Below are positions 1-9,033 of a DNA stretch of 43,959 bases, one piece after another. Numbering within the stretch: position 1 is the stretch's first letter; every line of letters starts with the position of its first letter. The notes under the pieces are model-generated. The model saw only the letters and a program-made list of their open reading frames with translations. It made no database searches and had not been told where the DNA came from. Source of the stretch: Tissierellia bacterium. GTDB taxonomy: Bacteria; Bacillota; Clostridia; Tissierellales; Tepidimicrobiaceae. A program made the translations under genes and the position numbers. The stretch is taken from assembly GCA_012728595.1 (NCBI GenBank), contig JAAYEU010000083.1, positions 1 to 43,959 on the forward strand, read 5' to 3'.

Positions 1-78
1 ACCTTATGTAACCCTTATGTAACCTATTTTTATGAGAATATGGTATACTAGGGGCAAAAGGGAAAGGAGTGTTTGTAA

Positions 79-1095
79 ATGGATAGGATGAAAAGCTATC
101 TTATTTTAACCTTGGTAGTCTCCCTAGTCTTAAGTCCCCTAGTAACTGAAGCTGACGGTAATCAGCCAATAGACTTCACCCCCATAGACAATCCAATAGA
201 TCTGGATTTTCCAGACTATATTATACCAGATTATATTAGATATGATGGAAAGGTTGCCGACATTAGTACGGATGAAAATCTATTTTCCATTTGGGTTACA
301 GATGATGAAGAAGATCCCTATAGTGGAATGGTCCTATATATTACACAGGATACCATCCTACTAGAGGATGAAAGCAATGATTTCATCTCTAGGGATGAAT
401 TAGAGCTAGGCATGGAAATCACCACCTACTACCATAAGGATACAGTTATGTTGATGACTGCACCCCCCAGACTGGGAGCAGATATTATAGTAGTAAGGAA
501 AGGTGAAAATCCAGATTTAATCTATGTATCTAAATTCGATGAGAGTCTTTTAAGCTCCGATAAATCTTTGAGATTAAACCCATCAGAGGATACCCTTATA
601 ATCGATAGGGAAGGGAATTCAATAGAAAAGGAAGACATAGTAAACAGGCATTTAATTGTCTTTTACACGCTAGTTGCCGAAAGTTTTCCAGCCCAAACTA
701 CTCCTAATAAGATAATCCTGTTAGATAAAGAGGAATTGGAAATAAGCGTTTGGGATAAAATCTCAATAGAGCAAGAGGAGCTTAAGCTTAACAGTCCAAT
801 CTATAAGAATAGTCAGGAGGTAATCATGGTACCTCTAAGGCAGCTAGCTGAAAAGTTAGGATACCAAGTTAAATGGATTACCGATACTAGGACTGTTGAT
901 TTAACAAAAGATGATTACTTAATAAGCCTTACAATAGGGGAAGAAAGCTATACCCTAAAGGGTAGACCTATAAACTTAGGCATAGCGCCAGAACTTACAA
1001 ATTCCACAACCTATGTTCCCATTGAATTCTTACAGAGCATAATGGGAATAGATTTAGAGATATTAAAAACAGGCATACTAAATATACGCAAGTAG
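79..1095 (+). CDS. Secreted protein with C-terminal copper-amine-oxidase-N-like (stalk) domain
   Basis: 338 aa ORF with signal peptide; C-terminus 'VPLRQLAEKLGYQVKWITDTRTVDL...TTYVPIEFLQSIMGI' is typical of the stalk domain; RBS aaaggag upstream. Confidence 0.8.
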   Translation: MDRMKSYLILTLVVSLVLSPLVTEADGNQPIDFTPIDNPIDLDFPDYIIPDYIRYDGKVADISTDENLFSIWVTDDEEDPYSGMVLYITQDTILLEDESNDFISRDELELGMEITTYYHKDTVMLMTAPPRLGADIIVVRKGENPDLIYVSKFDESLLSSDKSLRLNPSEDTLIIDREGNSIEKEDIVNRHLIVFYTLVAESFPAQTTPNKIILLDKEELEISVWDKISIEQEELKLNSPIYKNSQEVIMVPLRQLAEKLGYQVKWITDTRTVDLTKDDYLISLTIGEESYTLKGRPINLGIAPELTNSTTYVPIEFLQSIMGIDLEILKTGILNIRK

Positions 1096-1107
1096 TAAAT
1101 TAAACTG

Positions 1108-1149
1108 AAAAGGAGAAAAAGGGTCAAAAAACTCTTTTTCTCCTTTTTG
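1108..1149 (+). terminator. Rho-independent terminator
   Basis: aaaaggagaaaaagg...ctctttttctccttttt inverted repeat with T-run after the stalk-domain gene. Confidence 0.7.
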
Positions 1150-1196
1150 TTCTAACTTTAGGAGATGGTTAATAAAATAATTGTAATATAAGCATT

Positions 1197-1955
1197 TTGG
1201 GAGGAAAGATGGTAAGAAAGCCAAGAGTGTATGTAATAAAGCTGAATAGGATGGCCATAATTTTGATAGGATTACTAGCTCTTATTTTACTAGCTTATGT
1301 GATACTTACAAATCAAAGGGTAATTGATGTCTTTAACCACAAGCCAAACGTAAAGACCATTGTAGTGGATCCGGGCCATGGTGGAATAGATGGAGGTACT
1401 GGCAAAAGGGGAGATATTTTGGAAAAGGATATCAATTTGGACATAGCTATTAAATTGAAAAAGGAATTAATAGTGGAGGGCTTCAACGTAATAATGACTA
1501 GGGAAAGGGATGAATCCCTAGAAGAACTAAGCCAGATAAAGGCCTCCAGATATAGAAGGGATTTAGATGCCAGAAGGGCTATAATAGATGCTAACAGGCC
1601 TGTGGTCTATGTAAGCATCCATGTCAATTCCAGCACAAGTCCTTCTGCTAGGGGAATAAAGATTTACCATTATCCTGGCTCGGAAGATGGTAGAGAACTG
1701 GCGGAGAAACTAGCCCAAGCAATAGATACCTACCTATACGGCCAATTCTTGAAGGATGAAAGCTTGAGGGCTGAAGTGCTATATGAGGACTTTTACATAC
1801 TAAGAGAGCCTAAATATACAGGAATATTATTAGAGGCAGGCTTTATTACCAATCCAGAGGAAAATAGGCTATTAAAGGATGAGGGCTATAAGGGAAAACT
1901 AGCCTATGCTATAAAGAAAGGAATACTGGAGTATTTAAAAGAAGCCAAGCGGTAA
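1197..1955 (+). CDS. cwlD: N-acetylmuramoyl-L-alanine amidase CwlD (Amidase_3)
   Basis: N-terminal TM segment then 'TIVVDPGHGGIDGGTGKRGDILEKDINLDIA...VSIHVNSS...LLEAGFITNPEE'. Start probably the ATG at 1209. Confidence 0.88.
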   Translation: MGGKMVRKPRVYVIKLNRMAIILIGLLALILLAYVILTNQRVIDVFNHKPNVKTIVVDPGHGGIDGGTGKRGDILEKDINLDIAIKLKKELIVEGFNVIMTRERDESLEELSQIKASRYRRDLDARRAIIDANRPVVYVSIHVNSSTSPSARGIKIYHYPGSEDGRELAEKLAQAIDTYLYGQFLKDESLRAEVLYEDFYILREPKYTGILLEAGFITNPEENRLLKDEGYKGKLAYAIKKGILEYLKEAKR

Positions 1956-1979
1956 AAAATACTGCCTGGCTTCTTTTCT
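1938..1979. terminator. Bidirectional terminator between convergent genes
   Basis: aaaagaagccaagc...gcctggcttctttt inverted repeat. Confidence 0.7.
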
Positions 1980-1988
1980 ACATATTTA

Positions 1989-3527
1989 TCAATTATTTCC
2001 TATTAGCCTCCTAAGTGGATTTTTAGGAATAGCTTTGCTTACATATAGGGTGAGTAGGTAGCATAAAGTCCCCATGACCAGGCTTAATAGAAAAGCCCAG
2101 GAGTAATTGACTCCAATTCCAAACAATAGATTAGTTCCATGGTGGATAACAAAAATCATAATAAGGGTAGCTAATAGGGGTTTAATGACTATATCAAGCC
2201 AATCTACTTTCAATTTCATCATCTTCCTAATAGTTATTACATCCAATAAAACTACAGTAGCTCCCGATGTTAGGAATCCTAGGAAAAAACCATTAATTCC
2301 AAAACGGGGGTTGCCTACTAGATAGTATATGGCAAGGATTTGAATCAGCATGCCTAAAATCCTATGAAGGGTAACTGCTACATGCCTTTTCAGACCATTT
2401 AAGACCCCTGATAGGGTATGCTGCAAGGCCATAAATAAAGTTCCATAGGCCATAATACTTAAAAATTTTCCCACCTTCAAATCCCTATAGAGTAAAAACC
2501 CCAATGGTTCAGAAAAGAATACATATAAGCCCGTTAGGGGAATGGCCCCCATTAGGGTTATCTTGATGGAAAATAGAGTATTCCTCTTTACATCCCCATA
2601 GTTTTTCAAAGCCATCTGTTCCGATAGATTTGGAACCAGATTTATTACCATGGCTGATGTTATCATGAAAGGGAGGGTGATTAAGGGCATGGTCATACCA
2701 GTAATCCTTCCAAAGGTGGCCACGGCTTCTGTATGGGAATAGCCTATCTTCATAAGCCTTTGAGGCATTAATAAAGAATTTAAAAACCTAAGGATCACAT
2801 TCAACAGATTAGACAAGCCTAGGGGTATGGCTATTGGTATGATTTGCCTCACTATGACCTTAAGAGGAATTATATTGGATTTAATGATTTTTTTCCTCTT
2901 CCAGGTCTTGAGCATAAAATTAAGCCAGATCAAATCGAATATCTCTCCAACGCTAATTCCAGCTAAGGCGATGAGGGCTCCATAAAAGGGTTTAACAGGA
3001 TATATATAATAGAGTAACCCTAGTATAATTACAAATCTGGTAACATATTCGATTATCTGGGAGATGCTAGGGATCATCACCAATTTTAAGCCATAATAAT
3101 ACCCCCTAATAATAGAGCTTATGGATATGACTATTATGGCTGGTATTAAAAGGTATAGCCCAAGAACCATTTTTTCATCTTTAAATACCCTTATTGAAAT
3201 ATCCTCTCCATATATCACTATGATGCTGCTAAATATTAAGGATAGAATCAAGGTCATAACAAAGGCAACCTTAAATGTCTTATCTACTCCATAGCTATCC
3301 TTCCTAGAGTTATACTCTGCCACTAATCTAGATACAGCCGTTGGGATTCCAACGGTAGACACTATTAAGAAGACCATTAATATGGACATGGCCATTTGGA
3401 ATAGACCCATGGCCTCAGCCCCGATGAATTTGGACAACATGACATCATAAATAAAATCGATTGTCTGTACCAGGAAGTTTATCACAAGCAAAATCATGGA
3501 ACCCTGTACAAAATCCCTTTCCTTCAA
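1989..3527 (-). CDS. spoVB: Stage V sporulation protein B / MATE-like polysaccharide flippase
   Basis: 512 aa, about 12-14 TM; 'GAEAMGLFQMAMSILMVFLIVSTVGIPTAVSRLVAEYNSR' and 'GVLNGLKRH' typical of SpoVB. Confidence 0.85.
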   Translation of the reverse strand: MKERDFVQGSMILLVINFLVQTIDFIYDVMLSKFIGAEAMGLFQMAMSILMVFLIVSTVGIPTAVSRLVAEYNSRKDSYGVDKTFKVAFVMTLILSLIFSSIIVIYGEDISIRVFKDEKMVLGLYLLIPAIIVISISSIIRGYYYGLKLVMIPSISQIIEYVTRFVIILGLLYYIYPVKPFYGALIALAGISVGEIFDLIWLNFMLKTWKRKKIIKSNIIPLKVIVRQIIPIAIPLGLSNLLNVILRFLNSLLMPQRLMKIGYSHTEAVATFGRITGMTMPLITLPFMITSAMVINLVPNLSEQMALKNYGDVKRNTLFSIKITLMGAIPLTGLYVFFSEPLGFLLYRDLKVGKFLSIMAYGTLFMALQHTLSGVLNGLKRHVAVTLHRILGMLIQILAIYYLVGNPRFGINGFFLGFLTSGATVVLLDVITIRKMMKLKVDWLDIVIKPLLATLIMIFVIHHGTNLLFGIGVNYSWAFLLSLVMGTLCYLLTLYVSKAIPKNPLRRLIGNN

Positions 3528-3617
3528 AAGACCACCTCTAATTATTTCCCTATTATATAGTTATTTATATGCAGCTGATAAATAAAAAGAATCAAATCAA
3601 GGGCTTAACTATTCCCG

Positions 3618-3645
3618 TTGACATCATACCCCTCTGTAGTATAAT
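3618..3645 (+). promoter_or_regulatory. SigA-type promoter TTGACA-N16-TATAAT of the CC/Se selenoprotein gene
   Basis: TTGACA 3618-3623, TATAAT 3640-3645; ATACCCCTCTGTAGTAT 3626-3642 lies in the spacer. Confidence 0.6.
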
Positions 3646-3674
3646 AGGATAAAAGAGGAAGGGAAGGAATAAAG

Positions 3675-3950
3675 ATGGAAATCCTTATCGATAGAAAAGC
3701 CAGGGAATATATAGAAAAGGCCAGTGAGGATAAGGCTATCACTATCGAACTCAGCCTGATTCCCAAGGGATGACTAACTTCCTTGCAACCATCGGTTCAG
3801 TTGGGAAAACCTGAAGATGAATCCTCCTACCATTTGTATCATTCAGATGGCATTAGGATATACCTTTCGCCGGAGCTGAGGGAGGAAATTGACGAAATCA
3901 GGGTTAAATTGATGAAATTTTTTAAGCTTCGACACCTATATATAGATTGA
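3675..3950 (+). CDS. CC/Se-motif family selenoprotein (in-frame TGA = Sec33)
   Basis: Reading through TGA 3771-3773 gives MEILIDRKAREYIEKASEDKAITIELSLIPKG-U-LTSLQPSVQLGKPEDESSYHLYHSDGIRIYLSPELREEIDEIRVKLMKFFKLRHLYID*, one frame on both sides of the TGA; RBS gaagggaagga. Not in the ORF track. Confidence 0.72.
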
Positions 3951-4009
3951 ATGTAAATGGGGTCTAATATATTATAATATTCATAGCAATAAAATATTGG
4001 AGGTTTAAT

Positions 4010-5128
4010 ATGAAAAAGGGGATATGGATTTTCCTTCTACTGATATTATTACTCCCTTTAAAGGCGCAAGGGGAATATATGGAGCCAACTGAAATACATA
4101 TGGAAAGGGCTGTAGTTTTAGAAGTAGAGGAAGGGGAGAAAATTGAAGAAGTAGAGGGCATAACAGCCCAAGTTCAATATGTAAGAGTTGAAATTCTTAG
4201 CGGGAAATTTAAAGGTCAAACGGTCCATGTGGAAAACCACCTATCCCATAATATGGCCTATGATATTCCAGTGAAAGCAGGGGATAAGGTAGTAGTGGGA
4301 ATTGAAGAATATGAAGATGGTTTTGTAGAAGTCTACATATCTGACTATGCTAGGCAGAGCTATATATCCTATCTATTAGCTTTATTCATACTATTGATAA
4401 TCTTCATAGGCAGACAAAAGGGGATTAAGGCGGTAATAACCTTAGCTATAACTGTTTTTATAATTTTAAAGCTAATGCTTCCCCTGATGTTAAGGGGAAT
4501 AAACCCAATACCTATTTCTGTTTTAGCTTCCATATTAATTACCCTAATCACCATTCTAATCATTTCAGGCCTTAATGTTAAGAGCATATCTGCCATTGTA
4601 GGGACTACTAGCGGTGTGATTATTGCTGGAATAATAGCCTATTTTGTAGGCAGCCAGGTAAGGTTAACGGGCCTTAGCGGCGAAGAAGCTACCATGCTGA
4701 TGTTTATCCCCCAAGGGGTGGATTTCGATTTTAGGGGTCTATTATTCTCCGGTATAATACTGGGAGCCTTAGGGGCCATAATGGATGTGGGAATGTCCAT
4801 AGCTTCATCCATAGAGGAGATCCACAATGCCAATAAAAACTTTACAAGGAAGGAACTCTTCAATTCCGGGATGAATGTAGGAAAGGATATAATGGGTACC
4901 ATGACCAATACTCTTATATTGGCCTATACTGGTAGCTCTATTCCCCTATTACTCCTATTCATGGCTTATGAAACCTCTCTGATAAAGGTAATCAACCTAG
5001 ATATTATTGCAACGGAGATAGTTAGGTCCCTTTCTGGAAGCATAGGGTTGGTTTTAACCATTCCATTGACTGCTTTAGTATCCACCCTTTTAATAAAGAG
5101 GGAAAATCCCAAGGAGGAAGGTTTCTAA
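4010..5128 (+). CDS. YibE/F family membrane protein
   Basis: Signal peptide, N-terminal beta domain and about 7 TM; 'MDVGMSIASSIEEIHNAN' and 'GKDIMGTMTNTLILAYTGSSIPLLLLF' typical of YibE/F. Confidence 0.88.
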   Translation: MKKGIWIFLLLILLLPLKAQGEYMEPTEIHMERAVVLEVEEGEKIEEVEGITAQVQYVRVEILSGKFKGQTVHVENHLSHNMAYDIPVKAGDKVVVGIEEYEDGFVEVYISDYARQSYISYLLALFILLIIFIGRQKGIKAVITLAITVFIILKLMLPLMLRGINPIPISVLASILITLITILIISGLNVKSISAIVGTTSGVIIAGIIAYFVGSQVRLTGLSGEEATMLMFIPQGVDFDFRGLLFSGIILGALGAIMDVGMSIASSIEEIHNANKNFTRKELFNSGMNVGKDIMGTMTNTLILAYTGSSIPLLLLFMAYETSLIKVINLDIIATEIVRSLSGSIGLVLTIPLTALVSTLLIKRENPKEEGF

Positions 5129-5536
5129 CTAGGATATATAAAATCCAAGCTTAAAACTTAAGCTTGGATTTTTTTCTCCTTCAAAAGCCCTGCGTAAAAT
5201 CCATTTTTCGATTTTCTTGCCATCTTCCTCATAGATTTTCCATTCTATAGGTAGACTATAGGCAAACTCGACTACCTCGTTATTCATAATAGGTATATCC
5301 ACATCTAAGGAATGAGCCATGGTCATTCTATCGATCCTTTGAAAACCGCCGATTACAGCAACAATATTCTGGCCCCTTCCTACCTTTTCACCTGGAAAAC
5401 AGTTTTGACCTAAAGCTATTCCATTTAAAGGAATTATGCTGGTGTTGTCAGGGCCTCTGTGTTTAATTTTTTCCAAAATATCTTTCACCAACTCATAACT
5501 ATCTTCCCTATGGCAAACCCCAGCTATACCACTCAT
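5129..5536 (-). pseudogene. Internally deleted asparagine-synthetase-like remnant
   Basis: 135 aa joins an AsnB N-terminus (MSGIAGVCHRED...KHRGPDN) to the AsnB C-terminus (GFQRIDRMTMAHSLDVDIPIMNNEVVEFAYSLPIEWKI); the middle of the enzyme is missing. Confidence 0.75.
5139..5176. terminator. Terminator hairpin
   Basis: aaaatccaagcttaaaacttaagcttggattttttt; overlaps the 3' end of the asparagine-synthetase remnant. Confidence 0.7.
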
Positions 5537-5720
5537 AATATTAAAATCACCTCAATTATAAATTATCAACAAAAAAGGATTTATGGAAAATAATTCCATT
5601 AAATCCCTTTTATAAATACTACCATATCATTATATATATGTAAAAGACTAAGAAAATTATTTATATTGTAAAGTTCTATAATAGAAAATATAGACAGAAT
5701 AGAAATTAAGTCTGGTATTA

Positions 5721-5770
5721 TTGACACCAGCTTAAAATAAGGTTACAATATTATTGGCATATGCCAATAA
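5721..5770 (+). promoter_or_regulatory. SigA-type promoter plus 20-bp perfect palindrome upstream of mrp
   Basis: TTGACA 5721-5726, 17-bp spacer, TACAAT 5744-5749; palindrome TTATTGGCATATGCCAATAA 5751-5770. Confidence 0.7.
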
Positions 5771-5789
5771 GTTACGGAAGGAGATAAAA

Positions 5790-6614
5790 ATGGCCGATTG
5801 CAATAATTGCCCAGTAAAGGATAATTGTACATCTCAAGATACTTGTACCATAAAGAATAATCCCTATAATTTTGTAAAGAATATCATAGGTGTAATGAGC
5901 GGTAAGGGTGGAGTAGGCAAATCCACTATCTCTGCCTTAATTGCCAAGGACTTAAGCCATAAAGGATATAAGGTAGGAGTTATGGATGCTGACATTACAG
6001 GTCCAAGTATTCCAAGGCTGTTCCAGATAGAGGGAAGAAGGGCTACAGCTAACGAACACGGAATAATTCCCATAACCACCCAAGATGGTATTAAGGTAAT
6101 GTCTTTAAACCTACTGATGGATGAAGAGGATAAGCCAGTTATCTGGAGAGGACCTATTCTATCCAGCATAGTCCAGCAGTTCTGGACTGATGTATTATGG
6201 GGAGAATTAGATTATCTAATCATAGATATGCCGCCAGGAACGGGAGATGTGGCCTTAACGGTTATGCAATCCATCCCCATATCTGGCATAATAATGGTTT
6301 CTGTACCCCAAGATTTGGTTTCCATGATTGTAGCAAAGGCTGTTAATATGGCTAAGAGGCTAAACATACCAGTCTTAGGCGTAGTTGAAAACATGAGCTA
6401 TGTATTATGTCCCGATTGCAAGAAGAAAATCCAGATATTTGAAGGGGAAAATACGGAAAACTTCCTTCAAGAATACCAGCTAGACCTATTGGGTGAGCTG
6501 CCTATGGGTAAGGATATTGCCAATATATCCGTCAACGGCAATTCAGAACTGTCAGAAGAGGTAAAGGATATCTTTAATAGTATAAGCACTAAGATAATTA
6601 ATACCTTCAACTGA
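5790..6614 (+). CDS. mrp: Mrp/NBP35-family Fe-S carrier P-loop ATPase
   Basis: 'NIIGVMSGKGGVGKSTISALIA', 'YLIIDMPPGTGDVALT', 'GVVENMSYVLCPDC'. Start placed at ATG 5790 (RBS ggaaggag), not the upstream TTG used by the ORF track. Confidence 0.92.
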   Translation: MADCNNCPVKDNCTSQDTCTIKNNPYNFVKNIIGVMSGKGGVGKSTISALIAKDLSHKGYKVGVMDADITGPSIPRLFQIEGRRATANEHGIIPITTQDGIKVMSLNLLMDEEDKPVIWRGPILSSIVQQFWTDVLWGELDYLIIDMPPGTGDVALTVMQSIPISGIIMVSVPQDLVSMIVAKAVNMAKRLNIPVLGVVENMSYVLCPDCKKKIQIFEGENTENFLQEYQLDLLGELPMGKDIANISVNGNSELSEEVKDIFNSISTKIINTFN

Positions 6615-6631
6615 ACATAAGGGAGGTTAAT

Positions 6632-7066
6632 ATGGCAAGACCAGTTAAGTGTAGAAAAATAGAATTTCTTCCCCATATAAACTTATTTTTGCCCCAAGGC
6701 CAGGAAGGTGGAGAAAAAGAAGGAATAATATTAAGGTTAGAGGAGTTGGAAGCCCTTCGGTTAAAGGATTTAAAGGGCCTATCCCAGCAGGAGTGTGCCC
6801 ATGTAATGGAAGTGTCAAGACAAACCTTCCAAAATATTTTGGAAGGGGCCAGGAAGAAGGTGGCAGAAGCCTTAGTAAAGGGTTTACCCCTCCAAATAAA
6901 AGGAGGAGATTTTGCCTTCCAATCCTGCCAATTCCAGTGTAGCCTTTGTAAGGCTACCTATAAAATCAACTTTATAAGGGACAAGTCCAACTGTCCCCTG
7001 TGTAAGTCAGACCAAATAGTATGCCTTAACAGAAAGGCTGAGTGCAGTAGACATTGTAAAGGATAG
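6632..7066 (+). CDS. DUF134 family protein (HTH plus C-terminal Cys-rich domain)
   Basis: 'MARPVKCRKIEFLPHINLFLPQG' and 'LEELEALRLKDLKGLSQQECAHVMEVSRQTFQNILEGARKKVAEALVKG' typical of DUF134. Confidence 0.9.
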   Translation: MARPVKCRKIEFLPHINLFLPQGQEGGEKEGIILRLEELEALRLKDLKGLSQQECAHVMEVSRQTFQNILEGARKKVAEALVKGLPLQIKGGDFAFQSCQFQCSLCKATYKINFIRDKSNCPLCKSDQIVCLNRKAECSRHCKG

Positions 7067-7122
7067 TATAAACCCCTATGTTTTTGGCAAAGATAAGATA
7101 ATAAAAACATGGGGGGATATTC

Positions 7123-7398
7123 ATGGATAGACCAAAAGATCATTATAGAAAAAAGGCCCAAAGGATTTTAGAATATGTAAATCTCTTATCTAGTAAATTC
7201 AAGGCAGAAGAAAAGACGGAAGATGAAAAGATGATAGAGAGCTTAAAAAAGGCCCACGAGGAATGGAAGAATAAGGAGGTTTATTTCCAATCGGTATCAG
7301 ACCCAGATCTAGTAGACCATGCCATCTATGAACTAGAGGCCTCTAAGATTAAATACATCTACCTACTTAAAAAGGTAAAGGAAAGAAATATTAGGTAA
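7123..7398 (+). CDS. YaaL-like (DUF2508) protein
   Basis: Small helical protein directly upstream of bofA; sequence features and synteny. Confidence 0.65.
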   Translation: MDRPKDHYRKKAQRILEYVNLLSSKFKAEEKTEDEKMIESLKKAHEEWKNKEVYFQSVSDPDLVDHAIYELEASKIKYIYLLKKVKERNIR

Positions 7399-7453
7399 TA
7401 TTTACTCGACTTGTCCCCTATTATATAATATAGAGTTAATGAGGGGGGATATA

Positions 7454-7714
7454 ATGGAGATTGGTTCCTTATTGGCCTTCGTATTTGGCTTATTCTTACT
7501 ATATATTGTGGGCATAGCCTTGGTAATTCCCATTAAGCTGATAGTAAAGTTAATAGTGAATGGGGTTTTGGGAGGAATTCTATTACTGATGGTAAACCTA
7601 ATAGGTAGCTTTATAGGTATAAGCATAGTGATAAATCCTTTGACTGCTGTAATTGCAGGAGTCTTTGGTATACCGGGTATTTTATTACTATTGATAATCC
7701 AACATATTTTATGA
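7454..7714 (+). CDS. bofA: Pro-sigmaK processing inhibitor BofA family protein
   Basis: Small membrane protein '...LIVNGVLGGILLLMVNLIGSFIGISIVINPLTAVIAGVFGIPGILLLLIIQHIL'; start at ATG 7454 after gagggggg. Confidence 0.88.
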   Translation: MEIGSLLAFVFGLFLLYIVGIALVIPIKLIVKLIVNGVLGGILLLMVNLIGSFIGISIVINPLTAVIAGVFGIPGILLLLIIQHIL

Positions 7715-7792
7715 TTTTAGCCTTAAATTTGCAAATATTCTCTATATCTGGTATAAATATAATATACAAATAAATAGCGAGGGGGTAGCAAC

Positions 7793-8443
7793 ATGGCAGC
7801 AATTAAAATACAAGCTGAAAGAAGGACAGGGGTAGGAAAGAATAAAGTTGATAAGCTTCGTCAAGAAGGCTTAATTCCAGGTGTTGTATACGGTAAAAAT
7901 GAAGATACGGAACATATCCAAGTTTCTGGAAAGGATTTTACTAGAGTTTATAATATTGCAGGCACAACCACTATGATAGATTTAGAATTAGATGGAGATG
8001 TATCACCTGTATTAATTAAGGAGGTACAAACTCATCCATTTAAGAATCAATTCTTACATGTGGATTTCCAAAAACTTAAGATGGATGAAAAGATTAAATT
8101 AACCGTTCCTATTACATTAATAGGTAGGGAAAATATCCAACAGACAGATGGAGTATTGGTTCAACAGTTAGACGAAATCGAAATCGAATGTTTCCCGAAG
8201 GATATTCCTGAATCTGTAGAAGTAGACGTATCCAATATTGACTTTAACAAACCTGTCCTTATATCAGATCTAGAAATTTTCACCAATGAAGATATAACCA
8301 TATTCAGAGAAGCAGACGACGTAATAGCTAGTCTAGTAGAAGCTGCAGCTCCAGCTGTAGATGAGGAAGAAGATGCAGAAGCAGATGTAGATGCAGCTGA
8401 TGTACCAGTAGTTGGCGATGAAGAAGCAGGAGACGAAGAATAA
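7793..8443 (+). CDS. rplY: 50S ribosomal protein L25/general stress protein Ctc
   Basis: 'GVGKNKVDKLRQEGLIPGVVYGKNEDTEHIQV...QFLHVDFQKL' and acidic C-terminal tail. Confidence 0.93.
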   Translation: MAAIKIQAERRTGVGKNKVDKLRQEGLIPGVVYGKNEDTEHIQVSGKDFTRVYNIAGTTTMIDLELDGDVSPVLIKEVQTHPFKNQFLHVDFQKLKMDEKIKLTVPITLIGRENIQQTDGVLVQQLDEIEIECFPKDIPESVEVDVSNIDFNKPVLISDLEIFTNEDITIFREADDVIASLVEAAAPAVDEEEDAEADVDAADVPVVGDEEAGDEE

Positions 8444-8460
8444 TATAGTTTAATTGGAAT

Positions 8461-8497
8461 GGAACAGATAGGCATATATGCTTATCTGTTTTTTTGT
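8461..8497 (+). terminator. Rho-independent terminator
   Basis: aacagataggcatatatgcttatctgttttttt. Confidence 0.8.
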
Positions 8498-8541
8498 TTG
8501 CTATAATCTATAAGTTCCATTAAAATAGGGTTAAGGGGGGA

Positions 8542-9033
8542 ATGTCGATGGAGCAATTGATAGAGAGGGAAAAAAGGCCCTTCCTTAAACTATTGGTTAT
8601 AATACTGACTTTTGTAATATTGGTAGATTTCACAATATTCCTAATAAACCGATATATAGAAGGTCTTTCCCCTTATGTATCCACTATACTAACCATAATA
8701 CTGGTGGTTGTAAGTTGTAGCTATATATTGATTAAGTATTTCTCAAATTACCTATACTTAATAGAGGGCAATGAGCTTTTATTCTTTCGAGTAATAGGAA
8801 GGAGGAAGTTTTTAATCCTTAGAATAGATGGAGCGGATCTAACTTCAATTAAATCCTATAATAAGAGGGAAGAATATGACTACAACTTTACCTTCGACAA
8901 AAAAGGGGAAGGGGTTTATATAGGAAGTTGTCTATCCAATGACAAGGAGATTAGCTTTTTATTTTCTCCCAATCAAGATATGCTAAGGAAGTTAAGGAAA
9001 ATGGCAAAAAAAAGGGGTGAAAAAAATGGGTAA
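8542..9033 (+). CDS. Uncharacterised two-TM membrane protein
   Basis: 163 aa, RBS aagggggg, two hydrophobic segments then a soluble domain; its 3' end overlaps the next gene. Confidence 0.65.
   Translation: MSMEQLIEREKRPFLKLLVIILTFVILVDFTIFLINRYIEGLSPYVSTILTIILVVVSCSYILIKYFSNYLYLIEGNELLFFRVIGRRKFLILRIDGADLTSIKSYNKREEYDYNFTFDKKGEGVYIGSCLSNDKEISFLFSPNQDMLRKLRKMAKKRGEKNG

Noticed and set aside
4639-4908. Minus-strand ORF within the yibE/F-like gene (similarly 4369..4596, 5864..6169, 25585..25995, 39757..40221, 40848..41327)
   Set aside because: Shadow ORFs opposite well-supported coding genes; no RBS or domain signal.
8161-8475. Minus-strand Ser/Ala-rich ORF
   Set aside because: Antisense to the acidic tail of ribosomal protein L25; composition artefact.
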